From IMCC2047 sp041395865 (GTDB taxonomy: Bacteria > Pseudomonadota > Gammaproteobacteria > Pseudomonadales > IMCC2047), in NCBI GenBank assembly GCA_041395865.1, contig JAWKZQ010000001.1, forward strand, positions 310,001 to 374,000: DNA of 64,000 nucleotides. Reading direction: 5' to 3'. Position 1 is the stretch's first letter. Every line of letters begins with the position of its first letter. Under the pieces are notes generated by a model that did not search any database, had not been told where the DNA came from, and was given only the letters and a program-made list of their open reading frames with translations. The translations under genes and the position numbers were made by a program. Below are positions 44,309 through 53,825 of this stretch, piece by piece.

Positions 44309-45375
44309 GCAAAGAGTCGGTAAATATCACCCATGGAGGGGATCTTGACGAAGCCGCGCGTCTGTTTGCCATTCCTCGCGAACAGTGGCTGGACCTGTCG
44401 ACGGGTATTGCCCCCTGGAGCTGGCCGATAGCCGATATTCCCACCGAAGTCTGGCAGCGTCTGCCGGCGGTGAAATGCCCTTTGCCACAGGCTGCGGTCG
44501 CCTATTACGGTTGTGCGGCTGAAGCCGTGCTGGCTATTCCCGGTTCACAATTTGCGATCCAGACGCTACCGCAGCTTTTCCCGGAAAACACCCGGGTCGC
44601 ACTGCCGGAGCTGGGTTACTTTGAGCATCGCAAGGCCTGGTTTAATGCCGGGCACCGAATCGTCGATTACCGGGATGGTGCCCTGGGCCAGTTGGAAGAG
44701 AAAATCGTTGCCGGTGAGCTGGATGTGGTGTTGGTGATCAACCCCAATAATCCGACAACAACCCTGATCGATAAAGCGTGTCTGTTACGCTGGTGCGACC
44801 GGCTGGCTGGCCGTGGCGGCTGCCTGATTGTCGACGAAGCTTTTATGGACACGGATGCTCGAATGAGCCTGGCGACGGAATGTCCGCGCCCGGGTCTGAT
44901 CGTGTTGCGTTCACTGGGTAAATTTTTTGGCCTGGCGGGTTTGCGCCTGGGCTTTGTGCTGGCTGAAACGCCGGTACTGGAGTTGCTGGCCGAGCGCCTC
45001 GGTCCCTGGGCGGTAAACGGCCCTGCCCAATACCTGGGCTGTCGGGCACTGGGCGATTGTGACTGGCAGAAAACCCAGCGGCGACGTATTCAATCCAGAG
45101 TAGCAGAGCAAATGATGCTGCTGGACTCCATTCACTGGGATGATCAGGCGATGGTCGCGCTGGGACCGTTGTTTGTGAGCGTGATTATGCCGCTTCAAGC
45201 GGTTGAATTCTGGTATAACCAGTGCGGACGGCAGGGGGTACTGGTTCGTCGCTTTATCCTATCCGAGCGAGAGGGATTGCTGCGTTTTGGCCTGACGCGC
45301 GATGCTGAGCAGTTGCAACGTTTGAAGCAGGCACTCACTCAACCTATCGAACAGGACAGTCACAGTGACCACTGA
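44305..45375 (+). CDS. cobD: L-threonine-O-3-phosphate decarboxylase (Salmonella CobD / CobC type)
   Basis: PLP enzyme making (R)-1-amino-2-propanol phosphate for CbiB. A class I/II aminotransferase fold of 356 residues: ITHGGDLDEAARLFA and WLDLSTGIAPW at the N-terminus, VINPNNPTT, VDEAFMD, and the PLP lysine in RSLGKFFGLAGLRLGF. The start is GTG 44305, within the cbiB stop. Naming differs between organisms (cobC in Pseudomonas, cobD in Salmonella). Confidence 0.93.
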   Translation: MSKESVNITHGGDLDEAARLFAIPREQWLDLSTGIAPWSWPIADIPTEVWQRLPAVKCPLPQAAVAYYGCAAEAVLAIPGSQFAIQTLPQLFPENTRVALPELGYFEHRKAWFNAGHRIVDYRDGALGQLEEKIVAGELDVVLVINPNNPTTTLIDKACLLRWCDRLAGRGGCLIVDEAFMDTDARMSLATECPRPGLIVLRSLGKFFGLAGLRLGFVLAETPVLELLAERLGPWAVNGPAQYLGCRALGDCDWQKTQRRRIQSRVAEQMMLLDSIHWDDQAMVALGPLFVSVIMPLQAVEFWYNQCGRQGVLVRRFILSEREGLLRFGLTRDAEQLQRLKQALTQPIEQDSHSDH

Positions 45376-46075
45376 GTTAAGCCAGCAGCTGGAAAGCCTG
45401 TACCGGGTTATTTTCAGTCGGCGCGATGTGCGCGGTCAGTTCCTGCCCGATCCGATTCCGGACGAGGTGTTAAGTCGCCTGCTCTATGCGGCCCATCATG
45501 CCCCCTCGGTCGGTTACATGCAGCCCTGGAATTTCCTGCTGGTGAAATCGCCAGCGGTCAAGCAACGTGTGCATGCGGCTTTTGTGGAGGCCAACGAAGA
45601 GGCCCGACAGATGTTCCAGGGCGAGCGTCGCGCGCTGTATTCTTCCCTGAAACTGGAGGGTATTCTCGAGTCGCCGCTCAATATCTGTATCACCTGTGAC
45701 CGTAACCGTACCGGCGAAACGGTGCTGGGTCGTACCCACCAGAGCGATATGGACCTCTACAGCAGCGTCTGCGCTGTGCAGAATTTCTGGCTGGCTGCCC
45801 GGGCGGAAAATGTCGGGGTTGGTTGGGTCAGCATCGCCAAGCCGACGCAACTGCGCGAAGCGCTGGCGATTCCCGAGGAGATTATCCCGATTGCCTATCT
45901 GTGTGTGGGTTATGTCAGCGAATTTTTCGATCAGCCCGAGCTGGAAAGAAAAGGCTGGCTGCCCCGCCTGCCCCTGAATGACCTGATCTATTATGACCAG
46001 TGGGGCCAGCAGGGCGAGGACGAACCTTTGGCGGAGCTGATTGAGAGAAACAAGAATTTCCCGCAATTGGATTAA
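45365..46075 (+). CDS. bluB: 5,6-dimethylbenzimidazole synthase BluB
   Basis: Oxygen-dependent cleavage of reduced FMN to give dimethylbenzimidazole. Nitroreductase-like fold of 236 residues with FSRRDVRGQFLPDPIPDEV and HHAPSVGYMQPWNFLLV at the N-terminus, THQSDMDLYSSVCAVQNFW and VGWVSIAKP later, all BluB-specific. The start is GTG 45365, overlapping the previous gene by 11 bp. The stop overlaps the convergent TraB-family gene by 4 bp. The O2 requirement implies aerobic B12 synthesis. Confidence 0.94.
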   Translation: MTTELSQQLESLYRVIFSRRDVRGQFLPDPIPDEVLSRLLYAAHHAPSVGYMQPWNFLLVKSPAVKQRVHAAFVEANEEARQMFQGERRALYSSLKLEGILESPLNICITCDRNRTGETVLGRTHQSDMDLYSSVCAVQNFWLAARAENVGVGWVSIAKPTQLREALAIPEEIIPIAYLCVGYVSEFFDQPELERKGWLPRLPLNDLIYYDQWGQQGEDEPLAELIERNKNFPQLD

Positions 46076-46962
46076 TAACGTTCGACCTTTAACCCTTTTT
46101 GCTCCAACAGGCTGACAACGCCTTGGTCGCCAATTAAGTGCCCGGCGCCAACAATCACAAAATAGGTTTTGTTATTGCCCAGGTAGCTTCTGACTTTCTC
46201 TGCCATTTTGATGTTGCGCTCGGTAAACATTTTGTCGAAATAGGGCTTGGATTCGGGATACTTTTGTAGCGGCTCTTCAATGAGCAGTTTTTCCAGGCTG
46301 CGGGTGTCGCCGCTCTGCCAGGCGCTGAACAAGTGGTCGGAGAGTGCGGGGAAGGTGGGAAATTCATCCAGGGTTTGGCGCATGGCGGCGTCGCCGTCAT
46401 CCATCTTCAGTAGTAGCGCCATTTGCTGTTCAAGCGTTTCCAGCTCCACGATCTGTTTTTTGCCCTTGGCGCGGGACAGGAAGTGCAGGTCGATGCCGAA
46501 TTGCGGCGACATGCCCAATTTCATCAGCTCCATGCTGGTGAGTGTCATAATCAGCATGCCGGGTTTTTGATTGATCACCAGATGGGCCGGAATGCCCTGT
46601 TGCGCCAAGTAATTCTCCAAGGCGCGCCAGGTCTGCGGGCTGAGCTCGTCCTGCAGGGTGTGGCCGGGTGGATAGGTGCCCATTTGCTGTATCATTTGCT
46701 GGGTTTTGACCGGGTCTATGGCGGTCATGTCCACTTCGACCCCCAGAACATCGGCTTCGGCAAAGGCTGTTTCGATAGCCTGGCTCATGGGGTAATAGTT
46801 GGCGTTGGCGAAGTGTACGGAGCCGAGCAGGTAAACACTGCTGTTGCTATCGCTGACTTTCCAGAGAAAGCCTTTGTTTTCCTGGGCCTGTGCCCAGCTT
46901 GCGCTGAGTACCAGGACAAAAAGTATAAAAAACTGGCGGGCGAAGTGTAGCGCTTGAGTCAT
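46072..46962 (-). CDS. TraB/GumN-family exported protein
   Basis: A 296-residue protein with a signal peptide (FFILFVLVLSASWAQA). The family's two conserved motifs are visible: SVYLLGSVHFAN near the N-terminus, with a GxxH, and VGAGHLIGDQGV near the C-terminus. ADVLGVEVDM supplies the conserved glutamate. TraB/GumN proteins are suspected metal-dependent proteases, but the substrate is unknown. It is followed on the same strand by nothing within 4 bp of bluB, and preceded by the MATE gene 50 bp upstream. Confidence 0.88.
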   Translation of the reverse strand: MTQALHFARQFFILFVLVLSASWAQAQENKGFLWKVSDSNSSVYLLGSVHFANANYYPMSQAIETAFAEADVLGVEVDMTAIDPVKTQQMIQQMGTYPPGHTLQDELSPQTWRALENYLAQQGIPAHLVINQKPGMLIMTLTSMELMKLGMSPQFGIDLHFLSRAKGKKQIVELETLEQQMALLLKMDDGDAAMRQTLDEFPTFPALSDHLFSAWQSGDTRSLEKLLIEEPLQKYPESKPYFDKMFTERNIKMAEKVRSYLGNNKTYFVIVGAGHLIGDQGVVSLLEQKGLKVERY

Positions 46963-47012
46963 TGATTACATCCTGTTGTTGGCAATGGGTGGTCTGACAC
47001 TCAGGTTGACGA

Positions 47013-48326
47013 TTAAATCCATTGCTGTTGTTTGCTGTAGTAATAATAGACGAAGCCCATGGAAAGACTACGTGCGGCGTGAAAACACAGAAATGCGATC
47101 CACAGGCCGTGATTGCCCCAAGGGGTGAGCAGGTACCAGGCTGGCAGAAAAACGCAGAACGAGGAGAAAAGCATGGTGTTCTGCATGGCGCGGACTTTGG
47201 TCGCGCCGACAAAGATGCCGTCCAGAAGGAAACTCCAGGTAGCCGCAAAGGGAAGCAGAATCAGCCATAGCCAGTAATCCAGGGTCGTTTCCACAACCGT
47301 GTCGATATCGGTTAGCAGTCCGATAATGGGGGCATCGAAAAGAATCAGTAACAGGGTAAAAAGTACGGGCGTGTAGAGGCACCAGAGTGCACACCCGCGG
47401 TTGGTTTGCTGGAAAGCCTGCAGGTTGCGGGCACCGATGGCTTGCCCGGAAAGTACTTCGGCGGCATTGGCAAAACCATCCAGAGCGTAGGAAAACACCA
47501 TCAGCAACGTCATCAGAATGGCATTGGCGCTGAGTGTTACATCGTCCTGCTGGGCGCTGCGCGCGTAAAAGAAGGAAATGGTAAACAGCAGACACAGGGT
47601 GCGGACAAAAATAGAGCGGTTGACGGTAAACAGCCGGCGATAGGCGGACAGCTCGCACAGTTTGTTCAGCAGCGAATGATTCCCCATATGGCGGGAGCTT
47701 TGCCTGATTAGCCACAGACCGAGAATAACCAGGCTGTATTCGGCGACCAGCGAGCCCCAGGCGACGCCTGCCGTCAGCATTCCGAATTGCATGACCAGCA
47801 GGTAGTCCAGCACGATATTAATCAGGTTTGCAGCGATAGTAAGCGCTAGCACAGAGCGCGTCCGGCCGATGCTCAGCAGCCAGCCATAGATCACGTAATG
47901 GGCCAGCGAAGCCGGTGCCGCCCAGATGCGGATGTCGCAATAGATGCGCGCCCAGCTTTCTACCTCCGGGCTGGGGGCCATGTAGGTAAAGGCGAGGCTG
48001 AAGATGGGCTTCTGTAACAAAATAAGCAGGCAACCGATTGCAAGGGCCAGCGTCAGGGACTGCCAAAGTAGTAGACGGGTTTTTTGCAGATCGTTGGCGC
48101 CGTAGGCCTGTGCGGTCAGTCCGGTTGTGCCCATGCGTAAAAAACCAAAGGCCCAGAACATCACATCAAAGATTACGGCTCCGAGCGCCACCGCACCCAG
48201 ATAATGCGCTTGGCTGAGATGACCGAGAATGGCGGTATCGACCAAACCCAGAATCGGCACGGTCAGGTTAGACAGGATCATCGGGCCGGCAATAAGCCAG
48301 ATGCGCCGGTGCAATGTGTTGCTCAT
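47013..48326 (-). CDS. MATE family efflux transporter (DinF-like)
   Basis: Multidrug and toxin extrusion family, a Na+ or H+ antiporter with about twelve transmembrane helices in 437 residues. The N-terminal LIAGPMILSNLTVPILGLVD and HLSQAHYLGAVALG fit the DinF branch. Other family segments are GFLRMGTTGLTAQAYG and LSGQAIGARNLQAFQQ. Substrate not predictable. It is divergent from coxB across about 250 bp. Confidence 0.92.
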   Translation of the reverse strand: MSNTLHRRIWLIAGPMILSNLTVPILGLVDTAILGHLSQAHYLGAVALGAVIFDVMFWAFGFLRMGTTGLTAQAYGANDLQKTRLLLWQSLTLALAIGCLLILLQKPIFSLAFTYMAPSPEVESWARIYCDIRIWAAPASLAHYVIYGWLLSIGRTRSVLALTIAANLINIVLDYLLVMQFGMLTAGVAWGSLVAEYSLVILGLWLIRQSSRHMGNHSLLNKLCELSAYRRLFTVNRSIFVRTLCLLFTISFFYARSAQQDDVTLSANAILMTLLMVFSYALDGFANAAEVLSGQAIGARNLQAFQQTNRGCALWCLYTPVLFTLLLILFDAPIIGLLTDIDTVVETTLDYWLWLILLPFAATWSFLLDGIFVGATKVRAMQNTMLFSSFCVFLPAWYLLTPWGNHGLWIAFLCFHAARSLSMGFVYYYYSKQQQWI

Positions 48327-48576
48327 TGAATCGTCGTACCGGTGTGTTATTGGGCCGACAGCTTATACCAAAATGCTCCCGTTGGGCTAAGCTATATAAT
48401 AAGCGGTCATAATTGCAACGGAATGATTTAAGCTTGACTTACCGCATTGCGCCATTGAGACAAGCATGTTTATAATGGCGCGGGGTTCCCTCAAAATTTT
48501 ATGGAACGCTGATGTTGTTGAAGTCGTAGAAAGAGTTTTCTTAATACCAAACAAACAACAAGCAGGAGGGGTGGGG

Positions 48577-49707
48577 ATGTTTGCGAAAGCGATACCCTGG
48601 ATCAGGCTCTCAATCGGGTCTTTTCTCTTCTTTAGCGTAACCGCAAAGGCTGACTGGGACGTCAATATGAGGCCCGGCGTCACCGAAGTCAGCCACCAGG
48701 TATATGACCTGCACATGATTATCTTCTGGATCTGTGTGGTTATTGGTGTTGTCGTTTTCGGCATCATGTTCTGGTCAATCATTGCACACCGAAAGTCCCT
48801 TGGCGCAAAACCCGCCACCTTCCACGAAAGCACAACCATCGAAATCATCTGGACCGCGATCCCCTTCGCCATTCTTATCGGTATGGCTGTTCCGGCGACC
48901 AGTGCGTTGATTAACATCTACGATCCGAGCGAATCCGACCTGGATATTAAAGTCACTGGCTACCAGTGGAAGTGGCATTACGACTACCTGGAAGAAGAGA
49001 TCGGGTTCTTCAGTAACCTCAATACCTCGCCCGATGAAATCTATAACCGCGCTGAAAAAAATGACCATTACCTGCTGGAGGTTGATGAGCCGCTGGTTGT
49101 GCCTATTAACAAGAAAGTGCGCTTCCTGGTGACCGCCAACGATGTGATCCATTCCTGGTGGGTACCGGAAATCGCCGTCAAGAAGGATGCGATTCCTGGG
49201 TTTGTAAACGAGGCCTGGACCATTATTCCCGAACCGGGCGTTTACCGCGGTCAGTGCGCCGAGCTGTGCGGTAAGGACCACGGCTTCATGCCGATCGTTG
49301 TGGAGGCAAAAACCCAGGAAGATTATGATGCCTGGTTGGCTGAACGTCAGGCCGCAGCAGCCAGGGAACGTGAGCTGCGAGACAAGGTCTGGACGCTTGA
49401 AGAGCTGATGGAGCGTGGCCAGAAGGTCTATGCCAGCAACTGCGCTGCCTGCCACAACGCCGATGGCTCCGGTATTCCACCCGCCTTCCCGGCGCTTAAG
49501 GGTAGTCCTGTTGCCACGGGCCCCATTGAGGCGCATCTCAATGTTGTCCTGAATGGCCGGCCTGGCACCTACATGGCCGCCTTCGGGCCGCAACTGAGCC
49601 CGGTGGAGCTGGCCGCCGTTATTACCTATGAGCGCAATGCCTGGGGTAACAGTAAGGGCGACATGATACAGCCGATTGATATTGCCAACAGGCAGGCTGC
49701 CGAATAG
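48577..49707 (+). CDS. coxB: Cytochrome c oxidase subunit II with fused cytochrome c domain
   Basis: Receives electrons at CuA and passes them to subunit I. The 376-residue precursor has a signal segment, two transmembrane helices (IIFWICVVIGVVVFGIMFW and IIWTAIPFAILIGMAV) and the CuA site CAELCGKDHGFM. A C-terminal class I cytochrome c domain follows with heme site CAACH. ATG 48577 follows AGGAGGGG; the frame is open 37 codons upstream but without a better site. First gene of the cox operon; a TATAAT at 48471-48476 may belong to its promoter. Confidence 0.95.
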   Translation: MFAKAIPWIRLSIGSFLFFSVTAKADWDVNMRPGVTEVSHQVYDLHMIIFWICVVIGVVVFGIMFWSIIAHRKSLGAKPATFHESTTIEIIWTAIPFAILIGMAVPATSALINIYDPSESDLDIKVTGYQWKWHYDYLEEEIGFFSNLNTSPDEIYNRAEKNDHYLLEVDEPLVVPINKKVRFLVTANDVIHSWWVPEIAVKKDAIPGFVNEAWTIIPEPGVYRGQCAELCGKDHGFMPIVVEAKTQEDYDAWLAERQAAAARERELRDKVWTLEELMERGQKVYASNCAACHNADGSGIPPAFPALKGSPVATGPIEAHLNVVLNGRPGTYMAAFGPQLSPVELAAVITYERNAWGNSKGDMIQPIDIANRQAAE

Positions 49708-49719
49708 GAGGGTTGACCG

Positions 49720-51306
49720 ATGAGCGCAGTTCTGGAGTCACAGGATCACAGTTACGATCACCACGGCCCTGCCAAAGGCTGGCGACGCTGGGTCTATACC
49801 ACTAACCACAAGGATATTGGCACGCTTTACCTGTGGTTCAGTTTTATCATGTTCCTGGTGGGCGGCAGCATGGCGTTGGTTATCCGAGCCGAGCTGTTTG
49901 AACCGGGTTTACAGATTGTCGAACCGGAATTCTTTAACCAGATGACCACCATGCATGGTTTGATCATGGTATTCGGTGCTGTGATGCCGGCCTTCGTGGG
50001 CCTGGCGAACTGGTTGATTCCGATGATGATCGGTGCGCCGGATATGGCGCTGCCACGCATGAATAACCTGAGTTTCTGGATTCTGCCCTTTGCTTTTTTG
50101 TTGCTGCTATCCACGCTGTTTATGGAGGGAGGCGCACCCAACTTCGGCTGGACCTTCTATGCTCCGCTATCAACTACCTATGCGCCTCCGTCGGTGACCT
50201 ATTTCATTTTCGGCGTGCACATCATGGGGGCCTCATCGATTATGGGGGCCATTAATATCATTGCCACCATTCTTAATCTGCGTACTCCCCAGATGACCCT
50301 GATGAAAATGCCGTTGTTTGTCTGGACCTGGTTGATTACGGCTTACCTGCTGATTGCTGTGATGCCTGTTCTGGCTGGTGTGGTCACCATGATGCTGATG
50401 GATATTCACTTCGGAACCAGTTTCTTCAGTGCCGCGGGTGGTGGTGATCCGGTATTGTTCCAACATGTCTTCTGGTTCTTCGGGCACCCGGAAGTGTACA
50501 TCATGATCCTGCCGGCCTTCGGCGTTGTCTCGCAGATTATCCCGACCTTCAGTCGCAAGCCGCTGTTTGGATACACCTCGATGGTTTACGCGACGGCGTC
50601 CATCGCTTTCCTGTCATTCATTGTATGGGCGCACCACATGTTCACCGTGGGCATGCCGTTGGCGGGCGAACTTTTCTTTATGTACGCCACCATGCTGATT
50701 GCAGTACCCACGGGCGTGAAGGTCTTCAATTGGGTGGCAACCATGTTCCGTGGCGCCCTGACGTTTGAAACCCCCATGCTGTATGCCATCGCCTTTGTCA
50801 TTCTCTTCACCATTGGCGGCTTCTCCGGGCTGATGCTGGCGATCGCGCCGGTGGACTTCCAGTATCACGATACCTACTTTGTCGTTGCACACTTTCACTA
50901 TGTGCTGGTGCCCGGCGCCATCTTCGGTATTTTTGCCGGGGTTTATTACTGGCTGCCCAAGTGGTGCGGCAATATGTATGACGAAAAGCTGGGTAAACTG
51001 CATTTCTGGTTGTCGTTTGTCGGTATGAACATGACCTTCTTCCCCATGCATTTTGTGGGGCTGGCTGGCATGCCGCGCCGGATTCCGGATTATGCGCTGC
51101 AGTTTGCCGACTTCAACCAGATCTCTTCGGTGGGCGCCTTTATTTTTGGAACCACGCAGCTGCTGTTCCTGTTTATCGTCATTAAAACCATTGTCAGTGG
51201 CAGGAAGGCTACCGCTGAAGTCTGGGATAACCCGGAAGGGCTTGAGTGGACGGTGCCATCCCCCGCGCCTTACCACACGTTTTCCACGCCACCCGATATG
51301 AAATAG
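49720..51306 (+). CDS. coxA: Cytochrome c oxidase subunit I
   Basis: Catalytic heme-copper subunit, 528 residues, twelve transmembrane helices. Key residues are visible: FFGHPEVYIMILPAFG (CuB His and the cross-linked Tyr), WAHHMFTVGM (CuB His pair) and YHDTYFVVAHFHYV (heme a3/a ligands). The N-terminal TTNHKDIGTLYLWFS is typical of A-family oxidases. It lies 12 bp after coxB. Confidence 0.98.
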   Translation: MSAVLESQDHSYDHHGPAKGWRRWVYTTNHKDIGTLYLWFSFIMFLVGGSMALVIRAELFEPGLQIVEPEFFNQMTTMHGLIMVFGAVMPAFVGLANWLIPMMIGAPDMALPRMNNLSFWILPFAFLLLLSTLFMEGGAPNFGWTFYAPLSTTYAPPSVTYFIFGVHIMGASSIMGAINIIATILNLRTPQMTLMKMPLFVWTWLITAYLLIAVMPVLAGVVTMMLMDIHFGTSFFSAAGGGDPVLFQHVFWFFGHPEVYIMILPAFGVVSQIIPTFSRKPLFGYTSMVYATASIAFLSFIVWAHHMFTVGMPLAGELFFMYATMLIAVPTGVKVFNWVATMFRGALTFETPMLYAIAFVILFTIGGFSGLMLAIAPVDFQYHDTYFVVAHFHYVLVPGAIFGIFAGVYYWLPKWCGNMYDEKLGKLHFWLSFVGMNMTFFPMHFVGLAGMPRRIPDYALQFADFNQISSVGAFIFGTTQLLFLFIVIKTIVSGRKATAEVWDNPEGLEWTVPSPAPYHTFSTPPDMK

Positions 51307-51329
51307 GTGGCCACAGGGAGAATTAGGCG

Positions 51330-51878
51330 ATGGCTACAAACATGCCCGGCGATAAAAAAGCGATGAAACCAGCGAAGCTGCTGGCCGTCGTGCTGGGCAT
51401 GTTCTGTTTTGGTTTTTTGCTGGTGCCCTTATACGATGTGATTTGCGATGTAACCGGGCTGAACGGTAAGACAGGCGATCAATACGTGCTAACTGAGGCG
51501 TTGGATGTGGACGAGAGCCGTTGGGTGACCGTGCAGTTTTCAACCAGCAACAATGCCGATATGCCCTGGTCCTTTGCACCATCGGAAGTGAAGATGCGGG
51601 TTCGGCCGGGAGAAATGCACGAGACCTATTTCATTGCAAAAAATATCACCGGGCAGCGCATGGTCGCTCAAGCCGTTCCCAGTGTTGCGCCATTCTCGGT
51701 CGCTCAATACCTGCATAAAACAGAGTGTTTCTGCTTTAACCAACAGGTGCTTGAAGCGGGGGAAAGCATCCAGATGCCCCTTAAATTTTTTGTGGACCCG
51801 GAGATACCGGGGCGGGTTTCCAAATTAACCCTGACTTATACCCTGTTTAATTTGCCGGAGGTAGCGGCGAACCTGTAA
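51330..51878 (+). CDS. ctaG: Cytochrome c oxidase assembly protein Cox11 (CtaG)
   Basis: Delivers copper to the CuB site of subunit I. The 182-residue protein has one N-terminal transmembrane helix (LLAVVLGMFCFGFLLVPLYD), the CDVTGLNGKT family segment and the copper site ECFCF. PLKFFVDPEIP follows near the C-terminus. Placed between coxA and coxC, as in related genomes. Confidence 0.95.
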   Translation: MATNMPGDKKAMKPAKLLAVVLGMFCFGFLLVPLYDVICDVTGLNGKTGDQYVLTEALDVDESRWVTVQFSTSNNADMPWSFAPSEVKMRVRPGEMHETYFIAKNITGQRMVAQAVPSVAPFSVAQYLHKTECFCFNQQVLEAGESIQMPLKFFVDPEIPGRVSKLTLTYTLFNLPEVAANL

Positions 51879-51907
51879 TTACGTCGTAGCTAGAAGGAGA
51901 ATGAATA

Positions 51908-52801
51908 ATGTCATCTGAAGGCTATCAAACTTATTACGTCCCAGAAAAAAGCCGGCTACCTATCTGCATGGCCATTGGTCTGGCGGTTACTGTTTTTGGC
52001 GTCGCGACCATGATGAACGACATGAGCGCCGGTGTGGAGGATTCTTCCGCCCACCTGATCATGTTTCTGGGTTTTTTAATCATTGCCGCAACAATGTATA
52101 CCTGGTTTGCCAAGGTGATTACTGAAAACCATGGCGGACTTTACAGCCCGCAGTTGAACCGTTCCTTTGTATGGGGCATGGGCTGGTTTATCTTCTCCGA
52201 AGTGATGTTTTTTGCCGCCTTCTTCGGTGCACTGTTTTATGTGCGCAACTTCGCCGTGCCCTGGTTGGGGGGCGAGGGTGATAAGGGGGTTTCGGCCATG
52301 CTTTGGCCTGAATTCCAGGCCGCTTGGCCATTGATGGAAACACCCGATGGCACTAAATTCCCGGGGCCCAGGGCGATTATTGATCCTTGGCACCTGCCGT
52401 TGATCAATACACTGTTGCTGCTCTCGTCCAGTGTGACCGTGCATTTTGCCCATACCGCCCTTAAGGCCGATAACCGCCAGCGCCTGAAAATGTGGTTGGG
52501 TATCACCATTGCGCTGGGCCTGACTTTTCTAGTGATCCAGATCATCGAGTACGGTGAAGCCTATAGCCATTTGGGGCTGACGCTGAACTCCGGTATTTAC
52601 GGCTCCACCTTCTTTATGCTGACGGGCTTCCATGGTGCCCATGTGACCATTGGTGCGTTTATGCTCAGTGTGATGCTAATCCGTGCCTTTAAAGGGCACT
52701 TTAAACCTGAAGAGCACTTTGGCTTTGAGGCGGCCTCCTGGTACTGGCACTTTGTGGATGTGGTTTGGGTTGGGTTGTTTATCTTTGTTTATATTTTGTA
52801 G
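51908..52801 (+). CDS. coxC: Cytochrome c oxidase subunit III
   Basis: Accessory membrane subunit of the oxidase, 297 residues with seven hydrophobic helices. Family segments: FVWGMGWFIFSEVMFFAAFF, LLLLSSSVTVHFAH, FFMLTGFHGAHVTIG and the final SWYWHFVDVVWVGLFIFVY. Ribosome binding site AGAAGGAGAATGA. It ends 4 bp before the stop of a convergent small gene. Confidence 0.97.
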   Translation: MSSEGYQTYYVPEKSRLPICMAIGLAVTVFGVATMMNDMSAGVEDSSAHLIMFLGFLIIAATMYTWFAKVITENHGGLYSPQLNRSFVWGMGWFIFSEVMFFAAFFGALFYVRNFAVPWLGGEGDKGVSAMLWPEFQAAWPLMETPDGTKFPGPRAIIDPWHLPLINTLLLLSSSVTVHFAHTALKADNRQRLKMWLGITIALGLTFLVIQIIEYGEAYSHLGLTLNSGIYGSTFFMLTGFHGAHVTIGAFMLSVMLIRAFKGHFKPEEHFGFEAASWYWHFVDVVWVGLFIFVYIL

Positions 52802-52805
52802 GTGA

Positions 52806-53015
52806 CTAATACCAGGGCGCGCTTAGCGTCAGTTGACCCGTCCACAGGCCATAGGTAATGCAGGCCATCAGCGCAATTGCCAACAGGATGCGGATGCCAA
52901 GCAGTTTGCGGGTACGGTCACGGGAACCTTGATCCTTGATGAGAAAAATGACACTGGCCGCCAGACTGAGGAGAATGGCACTAAAAAGAATGGCAATGGT
53001 CGGCTTCAGCCACAT
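52806..53015 (-). CDS. DUF2909 twin-helix membrane protein
   Basis: A 69-residue protein with two transmembrane helices (IAILFSAILLSLAASVIFLI and LLAIALMACITYGLWTGQL) joined by a short basic loop. DUF2909 proteins occupy this same place and orientation inside Pseudomonas cox clusters. The start ATG 53015 follows GCGGAG; a longer frame exists upstream without a matching site. A role in oxidase assembly is inferred from conserved position only. Confidence 0.82.
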   Translation of the reverse strand: MWLKPTIAILFSAILLSLAASVIFLIKDQGSRDRTRKLLGIRILLAIALMACITYGLWTGQLTLSAPWY

Positions 53016-53069
53016 GGCACGGCTCCGCAGGAACAAAGAGGCTTCTATGCTAACCCGTCGTGGGGTTAA

Positions 53070-53825
53070 ATGAAATTTCGGCCTAACTGGAAATTAACGC
53101 TTTTTTACTTGGTGCTTTTCCCATTGTTGGTTGGCTTGGGTTGTTGGCAGTTGTACCGCGCCGATTATAAACAGGGTTTGCAAACGCTTTACGAACAGCG
53201 ATCAGCCGCTTCGCCCATTAGCCTGAGTGAATTGAAGGCGAACCAGGATGTTGCCTACTTGCCCGTTAAGCTCAAGGGGCGGTTTGATAACCGGCGCTAT
53301 TTTTTGTTGGATAACCGCGTGTTCCAGGGCCGACCTGGTTATGAGGTGATCAACCCCTTCGAGCTTACCCCTGCGGTAGTCACAGCGGGGGGGGACCGGA
53401 TTGAATGGGTTTGGGTCAACCGGGGTTGGGTTCCCATGCAGGCGGATCGAAGCGTACTGCCCGCTATTGACCCGGTTGAAGGGGTTACAGAAATAGCGGG
53501 GCAACTGATAACCCCGGGCGAGGCTTTTGTGTTGGCAGAGGAGCCGCTATCAGGGGGGCGTTGGCCGGAGGTGATTCAACGTGTTGAGCTGGAAAAGATG
53601 AATGAGCGTGCCGCTGTTAAGGCCGGTTTCCCCTATTTATTTCGCCTGCGTACCGATCAGCCGGGCAGCTTTGAAGTCAATTGGCAGGCGGTGAACACTG
53701 CACCGGAAAAGAGCTTGGGTTATGCCGTTCAGTGGTTTTTAATGGCGTTGGTATTAACAGGCCTGTTTGTTTGGGCCGGCATTCAACGAACCGAAAACGA
53801 GGAAGCGAGTGACAGAAACGGCTAG
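53070..53825 (+). CDS. SURF1 family cytochrome oxidase assembly protein
   Basis: Assists heme a insertion into subunit I. The 251 residues have a transmembrane helix at each end and, between them, YFLLDNRVFQGRPGYEVI and WVWVNRGWVP, the family hallmarks. The C-terminal helix segment is LGYAVQWFLMALVLTGLFVW. The stop lies inside the next gene (17-bp overlap). Confidence 0.94.
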   Translation: MKFRPNWKLTLFYLVLFPLLVGLGCWQLYRADYKQGLQTLYEQRSAASPISLSELKANQDVAYLPVKLKGRFDNRRYFLLDNRVFQGRPGYEVINPFELTPAVVTAGGDRIEWVWVNRGWVPMQADRSVLPAIDPVEGVTEIAGQLITPGEAFVLAEEPLSGGRWPEVIQRVELEKMNERAAVKAGFPYLFRLRTDQPGSFEVNWQAVNTAPEKSLGYAVQWFLMALVLTGLFVWAGIQRTENEEASDRNG

